In this document: positions 7,673-15,260 of the stretch, in pieces
Numbering within the stretch: the first letter of the stretch is position 1
Layout: every line of letters begins with the position of its first letter
NCBI GenBank assembly: GCA_964594665.1
Contig: CAZQNY010000064.1
Coordinates: 1-17,180 of the forward strand
Length of the DNA: 17,180 nucleotides
DNA from: BM520 sp964594665
Lineage (GTDB): Bacteria; Bacteroidota; Bacteroidia; Bacteroidales; BM520
Direction: 5' to 3'
Program-made: the position numbers and the translations under genes
Notes under the pieces: model-generated
The model's input: only the letters and a program-made list of their open reading frames with translations
What the model was told of the DNA's origin: nothing
Database searches by the model: none

Positions 7673-9313
7673 ATGAAAAAATTTACACTTATCGTTCTTG
7701 CACTATTTGCAGGAATAATGTTTACAAACAACACCACGGCCCAGAACCTGGTCCTCAACGCAGATCTGGAGCTTTGGGATGATGCACAAAACCCAACAGA
7801 CTGGGATAAAGCAGAAAACATTGAACAATGTACAGCTACAATTCACGGAGGCACCTATAGTGCCAAACACATCTCTGCTTCGGGCACAAAAGACTTCCAG
7901 CAGGTTGTTGAAGGTATTACCGGGGGTTCCAATTACAACATCTCGTACTTCTTTTACGATAATGACGCCATGGCCCGTACACGGATCTGGGCTTATTGGC
8001 TGAGCGGTGATCAGACCCTTGACGACCATGCTGAAATCCTTCGGCCCGGTGAATATTCCGAAGATGCCGACCAGTGGATCCTCTGGCAACAAACCCTTAC
8101 GGCTCCTGCAGCCGCTGACGGATTCCGTTTTGAAGTACGCGTTTACAAACAGGATGAACAAGCCGGTGGCGCTGTATATTATGATGACTTCACCATTGAA
8201 GTGGCAGGCGTCAGCCCGGAACCAACCAATTATCCAACAGATTTTGCTGCCGCTGCCGCTGGTTTGAATATTAACCTCAGCTGGACAGATGCTACCGGTG
8301 ATGAACTACCTTCAGGATATCTTATTCTTGCAGAATCAGAAGCTGCCAAGTGGGATCTCCCTGTTGACGGTACCCCTGTTGCTGATGATACTGACCTGTC
8401 GGATGGCATGGGTGCACTGAATGTTCCTTTTGGAAACCAGGCCTGCACGTTCAGTGGCCTTGATGGCGCTACAACCTATAACTTTGTGATCTTCCCTTAC
8501 TCCAATGGCGGTGAAAATATCGATTATAAAACCGATGGTACTCCTCCTGAAACCTCAGCAGAAACTGTTGGTGCTACCGTTATTACGCAAAACGACTTTA
8601 ACGATGGCTGGGGCGAATGGACATACATGTCTGTCGTAGGCCAGGAAATATGGGAAATCAGCCCTACCTATGGCATTGACGATACACCTTGTGCCAAAAT
8701 GAGCGGCTATTCAGGAAGTGCCATGGACAACGAAGACTGGCTCTTCTCCCCGATGATGAACCTTGACAATTACGCCAATGAGGTGTTTACATTCTATTCA
8801 GCTCAAAACTACAGCGGCCCACAACTGGAAGTGCTTTATTCCAGCGACTATGCTGGTAATGGCGATGACCCCAACAACGCCACATGGACAGCACTTGAAC
8901 CGACACTCTCTGCTGGTGGCTGGGACTGGACTGCCAGCGGTGAAATTGACCTCTCGGCTGTTGAAGGTGAAAATGTAACTATTGCATTCAAATATACTTC
9001 CACTACAGGGGGCGCTGCAACCTGGGAAGTAGACAACATTATGCTCCTTGGCGAACATGAAGTAGGAACCAATGAACTGGAGAATGTTTCCTTCTCGGTG
9101 TATCCAAACCCCGCAACATCTGTAATCTCTGTTAATACAAACAAAAATGGTCTGGTACAGATCATCTCTCTTACCGGAGAAGTATTGCTTGAAGAGTACA
9201 CTGAAAACAACCTAACAATGGATATCAGCTCTTTACCTGCTGGTATATATCTCGTTAAATACGCTGCTCTTAATGAGAATAGTTTTAAAATCAATAAGCT
9301 TATTGTGAAATAA
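7673..9313 (+). CDS. Secreted carbohydrate-binding-like / FN3 / choice-of-anchor-J protein with T9SS sorting domain
   Basis: A 546-residue protein beginning with a signal peptide (MKKFTLIVLALFAGIMFTNN, cleavage near TAQ-NLV at residue 24). Residues ~25-178 look like a jelly-roll carbohydrate-binding domain of the CBM4/9 kind (NADLELWDD near the start, YYDDFTIE at the end). Residues ~182-300 are an FN3 domain clearly homologous to the one in the preceding protein (shared LSWTDATGD, PYSNGG, IDYKTDG signatures). Residues ~307-462 are a choice-of-anchor-J domain (FNDGWGEW, DWLFSP, WEVDNIMLLGE). Residues ~464-546 are a T9SS type A sorting domain (VYPNPATS, LPAGIYLVKY, INKLIVK). It lies 11 bp after the previous stop and is probably cotranscribed with it; a terminator follows. 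No catalytic residues are recognisable. Export and domain order are firm; the ligand is unknown. Confidence 0.95.
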   Translation: MKKFTLIVLALFAGIMFTNNTTAQNLVLNADLELWDDAQNPTDWDKAENIEQCTATIHGGTYSAKHISASGTKDFQQVVEGITGGSNYNISYFFYDNDAMARTRIWAYWLSGDQTLDDHAEILRPGEYSEDADQWILWQQTLTAPAAADGFRFEVRVYKQDEQAGGAVYYDDFTIEVAGVSPEPTNYPTDFAAAAAGLNINLSWTDATGDELPSGYLILAESEAAKWDLPVDGTPVADDTDLSDGMGALNVPFGNQACTFSGLDGATTYNFVIFPYSNGGENIDYKTDGTPPETSAETVGATVITQNDFNDGWGEWTYMSVVGQEIWEISPTYGIDDTPCAKMSGYSGSAMDNEDWLFSPMMNLDNYANEVFTFYSAQNYSGPQLEVLYSSDYAGNGDDPNNATWTALEPTLSAGGWDWTASGEIDLSAVEGENVTIAFKYTSTTGGAATWEVDNIMLLGEHEVGTNELENVSFSVYPNPATSVISVNTNKNGLVQIISLTGEVLLEEYTENNLTMDISSLPAGIYLVKYAALNENSFKINKLIVK

Positions 9314-9335
9314 TTTAATTGACAAATCATTTTTT

Positions 9336-9368
9336 AACCCGAAGAAGTATTCCTTTTTCGGGTTTTTT
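9336..9368 (+). terminator. Intrinsic terminator closing the lamin-tail/anchor-J operon
   Basis: The stem pairs 9336-9347 with 9353-9364 (12 bp including one G-U) around a 5-nt loop, followed by a T run through 9368. It lies 22 bp after the stop codon of the anchor-J gene and separates it from the next transcription unit. Confidence 0.9.
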
Positions 9369-9392
9369 ATAATTAATGAATATCCAATGAAT

Positions 9393-9408
9393 GAATTTTG
9401 TACTTTTA
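9393..9408 (+). promoter_or_regulatory. Possible -7 region of the unknown-protein/sensor-kinase operon
   Basis: Two overlapping near matches to the Bacteroidetes TAnnTTTG box are present: GAATTTTG (9393-9400) and TACTTTTA (9401-9408), each with one mismatch, ending 20 and 12 bp before the ATG at 9420. No convincing TTTG box lies about 20 bp upstream. A promoter is expected somewhere between the terminator and 9420. Confidence 0.25.
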
Positions 9409-9419
9409 TAAATTCAATT

Positions 9420-10943
9420 ATGAAAATAAATAAAGTAACTTATATATTCATTCTTTTTCTATCTGTTTCCTTCGTCTCTTTGGCTCAGCAGCAGCCATTG
9501 AGAATCGAGTTCGAAAGCAACGAGGGTGCAGAGCCTTATGTTGCCGTCCCTTGCGGTATTTACGGTGCATTAACATTTTACCCGACGCTGACGAAAAATG
9601 AAAATACAGTAACCTGGGATTTCCTGCTGCTTGATGTGAACTTTAAAGCCGTATGGTCGGTATCGTGGCCCATCGGTAAAGAACTTAAATTCAGGCATGA
9701 AGAAAGAAACGATGCTATCATTTATCTTGCTTTTACCAAAAGTGGCAAAACAAAAGATGAAATGAACCTTCAAATACTGCGTATTGACCTAAAAACAGGC
9801 AAATTCACAGAACAGACAACCGTTATTGAAGGAAGGCCACAGCGCTCCGTGATGAAAACCAGCCTTAACGCCGTAGTTGTTGGCGTAGAAAAGTCAAAAG
9901 GGAAAGCAAATCTGCTTTTTCTTGACTTCAACACAATGAATACATCGCAGCTGCCCTTCGGGCTCGATCAGGATAATAAGCTACTCTCCATTGATTTTGA
10001 TAAGTCCACAAATCATTACTGCTTTGTAAGTTCCAACGAACCCGGTAAAACAACCCAATCACTGGAATGCTATTTCTGGCAGCCACTTAGTAATGATTTT
10101 TCGCAAATATCTATAGAAGGATTTGGAGAATACCAAATGGTAAACAATGCACAATATCTAAATCAGGGCGATTCATTATCTCTGATCATTGGTGGCTATA
10201 ACGAAATACATACCTCAGCAAGAAACTATGACAATGATTATGGAACCCCATATACAGGGTTATTCTCCTATAACATGAAAACTGATAGTCTGAAATTTTT
10301 CCCATTAAGCGAATTTGAGAATATTTTTAAACTTATTACAACTCAGGATATACCTCAAACCCGTAAACAACGCAAAAAAGGAAAGCCAGTTGATATTAAT
10401 CTGTACCTCGTTTTCCACAATCCCGTTGTTTATGATGATGAAATTATTCTCCTGACCGAAAGTTATTATCCTCAGTTTCATACAGTATCATCTATGGCTT
10501 ACGATTACTATGGAAGGCCTCTGACTACCTATTATGATGTTTTCGATGGTTTCAGATATTCAAATGCCATTGTTTGTGCTTTTAACTGCCAGGGAGATAT
10601 AACATGGACCAACCAAATGGATATCAGAGATGTTATTGTTGATCGAAACAAAAAAATATCAACGCTCGTAAAGGATAATAAATACTATGTGCTGGCTTAT
10701 GCCGGAATTGGTAATGTTGCCAGTCAGGTGATTTATAAGAATGAAATCGTTGATGACATAACCGTTACAAAAGTGGATTACCTTTATAAAAGAGACCGAC
10801 TGATGGACTCCGGTACAAATACAATTGCACACTGGTATGGATCGTATTTCATGGTTTATGGATACAATACAATTCGTAACAGCCGTATTACTGATACCGG
10901 AAAACGTAATGTCTTTTTTATAAATAAAATGACCTATAAATAA
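9420..10943 (+). CDS. Exported protein of unknown function, coupled to the sensor kinase
   Basis: A 507-residue protein. I chose the ATG at 9420 because it opens a typical signal peptide (MKINKVTYIFILFLSVSFVS, cleavage near SLA-QQQ at residue 21-22). An in-frame ATG at 9387 would add eleven residues ahead of it. There is no lipobox, no T9SS sorting domain and no further membrane span, so a soluble periplasmic location is most likely. I do not recognise the family. The body is rich in short beta-strand-like segments with aromatic residues in a repeated pattern, for example LLFLDFNTM, YCFVSSNEP and YYVLAYAGIG, which could suit a beta-propeller, but I cannot define blades. A strongly basic loop (TRKQRKKGKP) sits at ~314-323. 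Its stop codon TAA overlaps the ATG of the hybrid kinase (TAATG), implying translational coupling. It may therefore bind a ligand for, or modulate, that kinase; this is inference from context only. Confidence 0.9.
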   Translation: MKINKVTYIFILFLSVSFVSLAQQQPLRIEFESNEGAEPYVAVPCGIYGALTFYPTLTKNENTVTWDFLLLDVNFKAVWSVSWPIGKELKFRHEERNDAIIYLAFTKSGKTKDEMNLQILRIDLKTGKFTEQTTVIEGRPQRSVMKTSLNAVVVGVEKSKGKANLLFLDFNTMNTSQLPFGLDQDNKLLSIDFDKSTNHYCFVSSNEPGKTTQSLECYFWQPLSNDFSQISIEGFGEYQMVNNAQYLNQGDSLSLIIGGYNEIHTSARNYDNDYGTPYTGLFSYNMKTDSLKFFPLSEFENIFKLITTQDIPQTRKQRKKGKPVDINLYLVFHNPVVYDDEIILLTESYYPQFHTVSSMAYDYYGRPLTTYYDVFDGFRYSNAIVCAFNCQGDITWTNQMDIRDVIVDRNKKISTLVKDNKYYVLAYAGIGNVASQVIYKNEIVDDITVTKVDYLYKRDRLMDSGTNTIAHWYGSYFMVYGYNTIRNSRITDTGKRNVFFINKMTYK

Positions 10944-13429
10944 TGCTTGCTTTTAACTCTATGAAATATTTTCTGGTTCCAATAACGATTCTACTATCTC
11001 TGCTTACAACAACTGCCATAAGTCAGAATGACAGCCTGCAGGAGACGCCGGGATTAGAGTATCTGTTTCAATCCGAAACTTATTTTGATTCCAATATCGA
11101 TTCTGCATTATTTTACATTGAAAAAGCAGCACATATAGCCATAGAAAATGCAGACAATTCATTACTTGCCAGTTGCCACAATTACAGAGGAATACTATTT
11201 GAAGATAAATCCAGATACGCAGAGGCGCTCATTGAATATACCGAAGCCCGCAATATTGCATTGTCATTAAAAGATAGTTCCGGAATCGCTTCATATGCCA
11301 ATAACATGGCCGGTATATATGTTGGTTGGGGGGAATATAGCAAAGCACTGACCGCCTATTTCGAAGCCCTGGATATTTATATCCAAATAGATGACACCGA
11401 TGGGGTAGCAACAATTTACAATAATGTCGGCATTCTTTACGACTATCAGAAAGACTATAGTAAAGCGTTGGAATATTACAATAAAGCGCTGGTCATCTAC
11501 CGGGAACTTGACAGCAAGGAAGGTATTGCAAATTCGCTGAATAACATTGGCCTCATACATTTTTATAACAAAGATTTCGACAAGGCACGTGATCACTTTA
11601 TAAAATCATTATCCTACGATTTTGAACGCAACGACAAGTATGGCATAGCTATCTCTTTTGGGAATATTGGTGATCTCTACCATGAAATGGGTGATGACTC
11701 CACAGCATTGCAGTATTTTATCAAAGCACAGGACCTTAACAAACAAATAGGAAACAAAGAAGGCATTGCCAGAGTAAACCTTCAGCAAGCAAACCTTTAC
11801 AGAAATAATAATCAATTTAAAATCGCCGAAAAACTCCTTTTCGAAAGCCTGGATATTGCTAATGAAATTAGCGTCGTGGAAGTTAATCTCGACTTACTCG
11901 ATGAGCTACATAAGCTCTATTTCCAGAAAAATGATCTAAAAAAAGCATATCTCTACCAATCAAAATACTATGCTTATAAGGACTCCATTTTTAGCAATGA
12001 GAAACAAGAGCGGCTCAATGAACTTCAATCCAGATATGATTACCAAAAACACCTTCAGGATATAGAACTTCTGCAAGATAAATCTCAACTTGCAACAATG
12101 CAGCTCAAACAGCAGCAACTAAAAAACCAACAACAAAGAGGTATCTTGTATGCTGTAATTTTCATTGTCTTTATTGTGGCTTATTTCTTTATACACAGTG
12201 CAAGAAACAATAAAAAAATATATCGGAAAAATGTTGAACTGGAAGCCAAAAATAAAGAAATTGAGGCAGCAAGAAAAGAACTTCTTATTGCCAAAGAAAA
12301 GGCGGAAGAGGCTGATATGCTAAAATCCAGCTTCCTTGCAAACATGTCGCACGAAATTCGTACTCCCATGAATGCTATTCTTGGGTTCTCCGAATTACTT
12401 GCTGAACCTTCTATCCCGATTGAAGAAAAAAATGAATACGTTAAATATATTAAATCATCAGGAAAAACATTGTTAACCCTGATTAATGATATTATTGACA
12501 TTGCTAAAATTGAAGCCGGACAGGTAAATATTAAAATTCAACCAACAAACGTTAATGTAATAATTAACGAATTCGCTGAATATTATAAAGAACTTCGGTA
12601 CACCTTTGAAAAAACATCTGTTGATTTTATCGCAGAGACTGCACTGCCTGACGACAAAGCGACAATTCTTACCGACCATGAACGTTTCAGACAAATCATG
12701 AACAATCTGCTCAGCAATGCGCTCAAATTTACTGAATCAGGTCATATTAAACTGGGATATAAAAAACAAGAAGAAAATCTGCTCTTTTTTGTGGAAGATA
12801 CCGGAATCGGTATCAAACAAAAAAACCTAACTCTTATTTTTGATCATTTCCGGCAAATCGATGAATCACATACCCGGAAATTCGGTGGTACAGGCCTTGG
12901 ACTTACCATTAGCAGAAACCTTACTGAAATGCTCGGAGGTAAAATATGGGCCGACTCACAACCCGGTAAAGGATCAGTTTTCTATTTCACTGTACCATAC
13001 AATCCCGTTAAAGAACTCGATGTAGAACAAGAATCCTATAGTACCGCAGAACTTACTTCTTTGAAAAATAAAATAATTCTTGTGGCAGAAGATGAAGAAT
13101 CAAATTTCTTCCTCATGAAGACTCAACTCCGCAATACAGGCATTACACTGTTACGTGCCAAAAATGGCCTGCAGGCGATTGAAATTTATAAAGTCTATGG
13201 TAAACAAATCGACCTCACACTTATGGATATTCAAATGCCTGAAATGAACGGTTACGATGCCATGAAGGGTATACGTGATTTCGATCCTGACGCTATCATT
13301 ATCGCACAAACAGCTCATGCCATGGCCGATGAACAACAAAAAATCATTGACTCAGGGTTTAATGACTACCTCTCAAAACCCATAACAAAAACTAAATTCA
13401 ATAAACTTCTGGCCAAATATCTCAAGTAA
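10943..13429 (+). CDS. TPR-containing hybrid sensor histidine kinase/response regulator
   Basis: An 828-residue inner-membrane sensor. It has a signal sequence (residues 1-28), about eight TPRs of ~40 residues (~45-350), a glutamine-rich coiled coil (~352-398), one membrane span (~400-419) and a second coiled coil (~425-458). HisKA follows with phosphoacceptor His470 in MSHEIRTP. HATPase_c carries an N box at 587-596, DTGIGI (619-624) and GGTGLGL (648-654). The C-terminal receiver (~708-828) has an acidic pair at 716-717, phosphoacceptor Asp762 in MDIQMPEMNG, Thr790 and Lys812. All key residues are present, so it should be active. The topology predicts periplasmic TPR sensing and cytoplasmic signalling. 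There is no PAS, HAMP or DNA-binding output, so the phosphate must pass to a partner not in this window. The start at 10943 overlaps the upstream stop; the ATG at 10961 (MKYFLVPITI) is an equally good signal-peptide start. Its stop directly abuts the stop of the convergent gene. Confidence 0.96.
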   Translation: MLAFNSMKYFLVPITILLSLLTTTAISQNDSLQETPGLEYLFQSETYFDSNIDSALFYIEKAAHIAIENADNSLLASCHNYRGILFEDKSRYAEALIEYTEARNIALSLKDSSGIASYANNMAGIYVGWGEYSKALTAYFEALDIYIQIDDTDGVATIYNNVGILYDYQKDYSKALEYYNKALVIYRELDSKEGIANSLNNIGLIHFYNKDFDKARDHFIKSLSYDFERNDKYGIAISFGNIGDLYHEMGDDSTALQYFIKAQDLNKQIGNKEGIARVNLQQANLYRNNNQFKIAEKLLFESLDIANEISVVEVNLDLLDELHKLYFQKNDLKKAYLYQSKYYAYKDSIFSNEKQERLNELQSRYDYQKHLQDIELLQDKSQLATMQLKQQQLKNQQQRGILYAVIFIVFIVAYFFIHSARNNKKIYRKNVELEAKNKEIEAARKELLIAKEKAEEADMLKSSFLANMSHEIRTPMNAILGFSELLAEPSIPIEEKNEYVKYIKSSGKTLLTLINDIIDIAKIEAGQVNIKIQPTNVNVIINEFAEYYKELRYTFEKTSVDFIAETALPDDKATILTDHERFRQIMNNLLSNALKFTESGHIKLGYKKQEENLLFFVEDTGIGIKQKNLTLIFDHFRQIDESHTRKFGGTGLGLTISRNLTEMLGGKIWADSQPGKGSVFYFTVPYNPVKELDVEQESYSTAELTSLKNKIILVAEDEESNFFLMKTQLRNTGITLLRAKNGLQAIEIYKVYGKQIDLTLMDIQMPEMNGYDAMKGIRDFDPDAIIIAQTAHAMADEQQKIIDSGFNDYLSKPITKTKFNKLLAKYLK

Positions 13430-13458
13430 TCAGAACTTCATTATGCGTTTCTGATTTT
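13428..13458 (+). terminator. Weak candidate terminator spanning the two convergent stop codons
   Basis: An 8-bp perfect inverted repeat, AATCAGAA (13428-13435) and TTCTGATT (13449-13456), with a 13-nt loop and a short T run (13455-13458) on the + strand. It covers the end of the kinase gene and the last codons of the convergent gene. The stem is A/T rich and the T run short, so function is doubtful. No other intergenic space exists between these two genes. Confidence 0.3.
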
Positions 13459-15172
13459 CCATTCCCTCTTCATCAACCCATCTTATAACATAAAGTCCGG
13501 AATGATTTGAACTCAAATCTATGCTTTGGGGAATATCATCACTTTTAAAAGTACGGATAATACGCCCCTCAGATGACAAAATACTTACCTCATGCATAAC
13601 TCCGGCATAACTTTCAATGGTAATAATACCTGTCGTAGGATTAGGATAAACAACTATATCGCCAACATTGAAATCAGTAGTTCCTGTGCCCGTAATTGTG
13701 AACATTTGCTCCTCCGAAAACAAAGAGGATTTTGCTGACTGATCGATGGCCTGTACAGCCCAGTAATAGGTTCCCGGCGACAAACCTTTTAAAACAAACT
13801 CATTTGAAGCTCCGGCATTACCCTGACCCGGAGCAAAGCCATATCCTGTAAAAATATCCGCATTAGGACTCACCACATCGCCCAGCCCCTCAGCGGTGCC
13901 AACATATACGTTGTATGACAACACATGCGAAGGTGTATGGTCGTCGGAAAACGGATCCCAGGATAATACAACCTCATCACCATCAAAAACCGATGAATAA
14001 CCTTCAATACCTCTTTCCGGTGGCGCATTATAACTGTATTGATTCGACCCTGCATCATTACGAAACAAACGCGTATAGGGAACGCTGCTCCCGGTAAAGC
14101 CTGACACAACAAGGTCCAGGTCACCGTCATTATCATAATCACCCCAATCCGCATCAGATCGCACTATTCCCGTCACAGGCACATTGGTCGTTATATATGT
14201 TCCGTTATCGTTTTTATACACAATTCCGCCAAGGTTACCACAGCCCGCAACATTACCGCTCATAAATAAATCCTGATCTCCGTCATTATCCATATCCCCA
14301 AATGATGCCGCTCCCAATGCCATGGAAGTTACTCCGGCATATACGTCGTAGAAATATCCCAAATCATTAAGATACATCTTTGTCAGGGGTGTTAAGGTTT
14401 CATCATATCCTGTAATAAATAAATCCAGACTGCCACTCATGTCAACATCCACCCAGCTGGCAACTCCGGCAAATAATCCGGGAAGATCCAATCCCAAAGG
14501 AACAAATACTCCATCCTCATTCCGGTACACATCACAATAACCTCCGGCACCATCATTTCCACATATGATGATATCCGAATCACCGTCATTATCATAATCA
14601 CCCCAATCGCCCATACAAGAGTTTAACGAAGGCAACCCGGCCTGCAAGGCTGTAAAAATTCCCGATCCATCATTGCGAAAAATATCCGTGGTATAATATG
14701 CACCAAGCAATAAATCCAGGTCGCCATCCCGGTCGTAATCATCCCATCTCACAACGCCATCCTTTCCATAGGCCGGCAGATTTGTAGATAACTCAGTGAA
14801 TTCCCCATCAATATTTTCAAACAAATAGAGAATATGGCCGGGATTCCCCCCTATCATTATTATATCCAAATCACCATCACCATCATAATCACCCCACTCA
14901 TTATGGCAATTCGCCAAACCCGGAAGCCCGGCATTAATATCAACAAACTCCCCGTTATCATTACGATACAGAATCGTCATAAACTCATCGGTCCCATCAT
15001 AGCCTGCTATCCCACTGATCAGTATATCAAGATCATTATCATTATCAAAATCGCCCCAGGAAACATCACTGCGCCCCATGTCCATAAAATTTACATCCAT
15101 CTCAGTAAAAGTCTGAGCCTGTATATTACTTATCACCAGGATAAATCCAACAATAGTAACAATTATCTTCAT
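13430..15172 (-). CDS. Secreted FG-GAP/VCBS seven-repeat propeller protein with FN3 and T9SS sorting domain
   Basis: A 580-residue protein with a signal peptide (MKIIVTIVGFILVISNIQAQ). Seven FG-GAP/VCBS repeats carry the calcium-binding-type core WGDYDNDGDLDxxxxG at about residues 39-54, 93-109, 143-157, 190-205, 240-255, 291-306 and 343-358, matching one seven-bladed integrin-like beta-propeller. The fifth core is degenerate (DVDMSGSLD). Residues ~385-495 are an FN3-like domain (VVLSWDPFSD, SYNVYVGT, GTYYWAVQAID). Residues ~500-580 are a T9SS type A sorting domain (VYPNPTTGI, HSGLYVIRW). The protein is probably displayed on the cell surface or released, with adhesive or ligand-binding function. 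It lies downstream of dsbD on the same strand, but a terminator and 88 bp separate them, and I see no clear promoter in the 34 bp between that terminator and its start. The ligand is unknown. Confidence 0.95.
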   Translation of the reverse strand: MKIIVTIVGFILVISNIQAQTFTEMDVNFMDMGRSDVSWGDFDNDNDLDILISGIAGYDGTDEFMTILYRNDNGEFVDINAGLPGLANCHNEWGDYDGDGDLDIIMIGGNPGHILYLFENIDGEFTELSTNLPAYGKDGVVRWDDYDRDGDLDLLLGAYYTTDIFRNDGSGIFTALQAGLPSLNSCMGDWGDYDNDGDSDIIICGNDGAGGYCDVYRNEDGVFVPLGLDLPGLFAGVASWVDVDMSGSLDLFITGYDETLTPLTKMYLNDLGYFYDVYAGVTSMALGAASFGDMDNDGDQDLFMSGNVAGCGNLGGIVYKNDNGTYITTNVPVTGIVRSDADWGDYDNDGDLDLVVSGFTGSSVPYTRLFRNDAGSNQYSYNAPPERGIEGYSSVFDGDEVVLSWDPFSDDHTPSHVLSYNVYVGTAEGLGDVVSPNADIFTGYGFAPGQGNAGASNEFVLKGLSPGTYYWAVQAIDQSAKSSLFSEEQMFTITGTGTTDFNVGDIVVYPNPTTGIITIESYAGVMHEVSILSSEGRIIRTFKSDDIPQSIDLSSNHSGLYVIRWVDEEGMENQKRIMKF

Positions 15173-15206
15173 ATGTTAAATATTTAATTTGTATCACTTT
15201 ATACAG

Positions 15207-15233
15207 AAAAAAGGCCACCTTCCGGCAGCCTTT
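15207..15233 (-). terminator. Intrinsic terminator downstream of dsbD
   Basis: On the - strand the sequence folds into a 10-bp stem (two G-U pairs) spanning 15210-15233, capped by a GGAA tetraloop of the stable GNRA class. A six-T run corresponds to 15207-15212 on the + strand. It lies 27 bp after the dsbD stop codon and separates that gene from the FG-GAP gene. Confidence 0.88.
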
Positions 15234-15260
15234 ATATAACCATATATCATCCCTGATTGT

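Noticed and set aside
7703..8161. Open frame of 152 codons on the - strand opposite the start of the same gene
   Set aside because: Antisense shadow with no domain, signal peptide or plausible start context.
8848..9330. Open frame of 160 codons on the - strand opposite the anchor-J/sorting-domain gene
   Set aside because: It lies wholly antisense to a well-supported gene, has no recognisable domain, and its composition is that of a complement of a Ser/Thr/Glu-rich coding sequence.
9387..9419. Alternative start of the unknown exported protein at 9387
   Set aside because: It adds eleven residues before a standard signal peptide and overlaps the likely promoter region; 9420 is preferred, though not proven.
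14834..15187. Open frame of 117 codons on the + strand with long Ile/Thr runs
   Set aside because: The Ile runs are the reverse complement of Asp/Asn-rich FG-GAP calcium loops; an artefact of the repeat coding on the other strand.
15173..15206. Searched for a promoter of the FG-GAP gene between the dsbD terminator and its start
   Set aside because: No convincing TAnnTTTG box with an upstream TTTG is visible on the - strand; the stretch is simply A/T rich.
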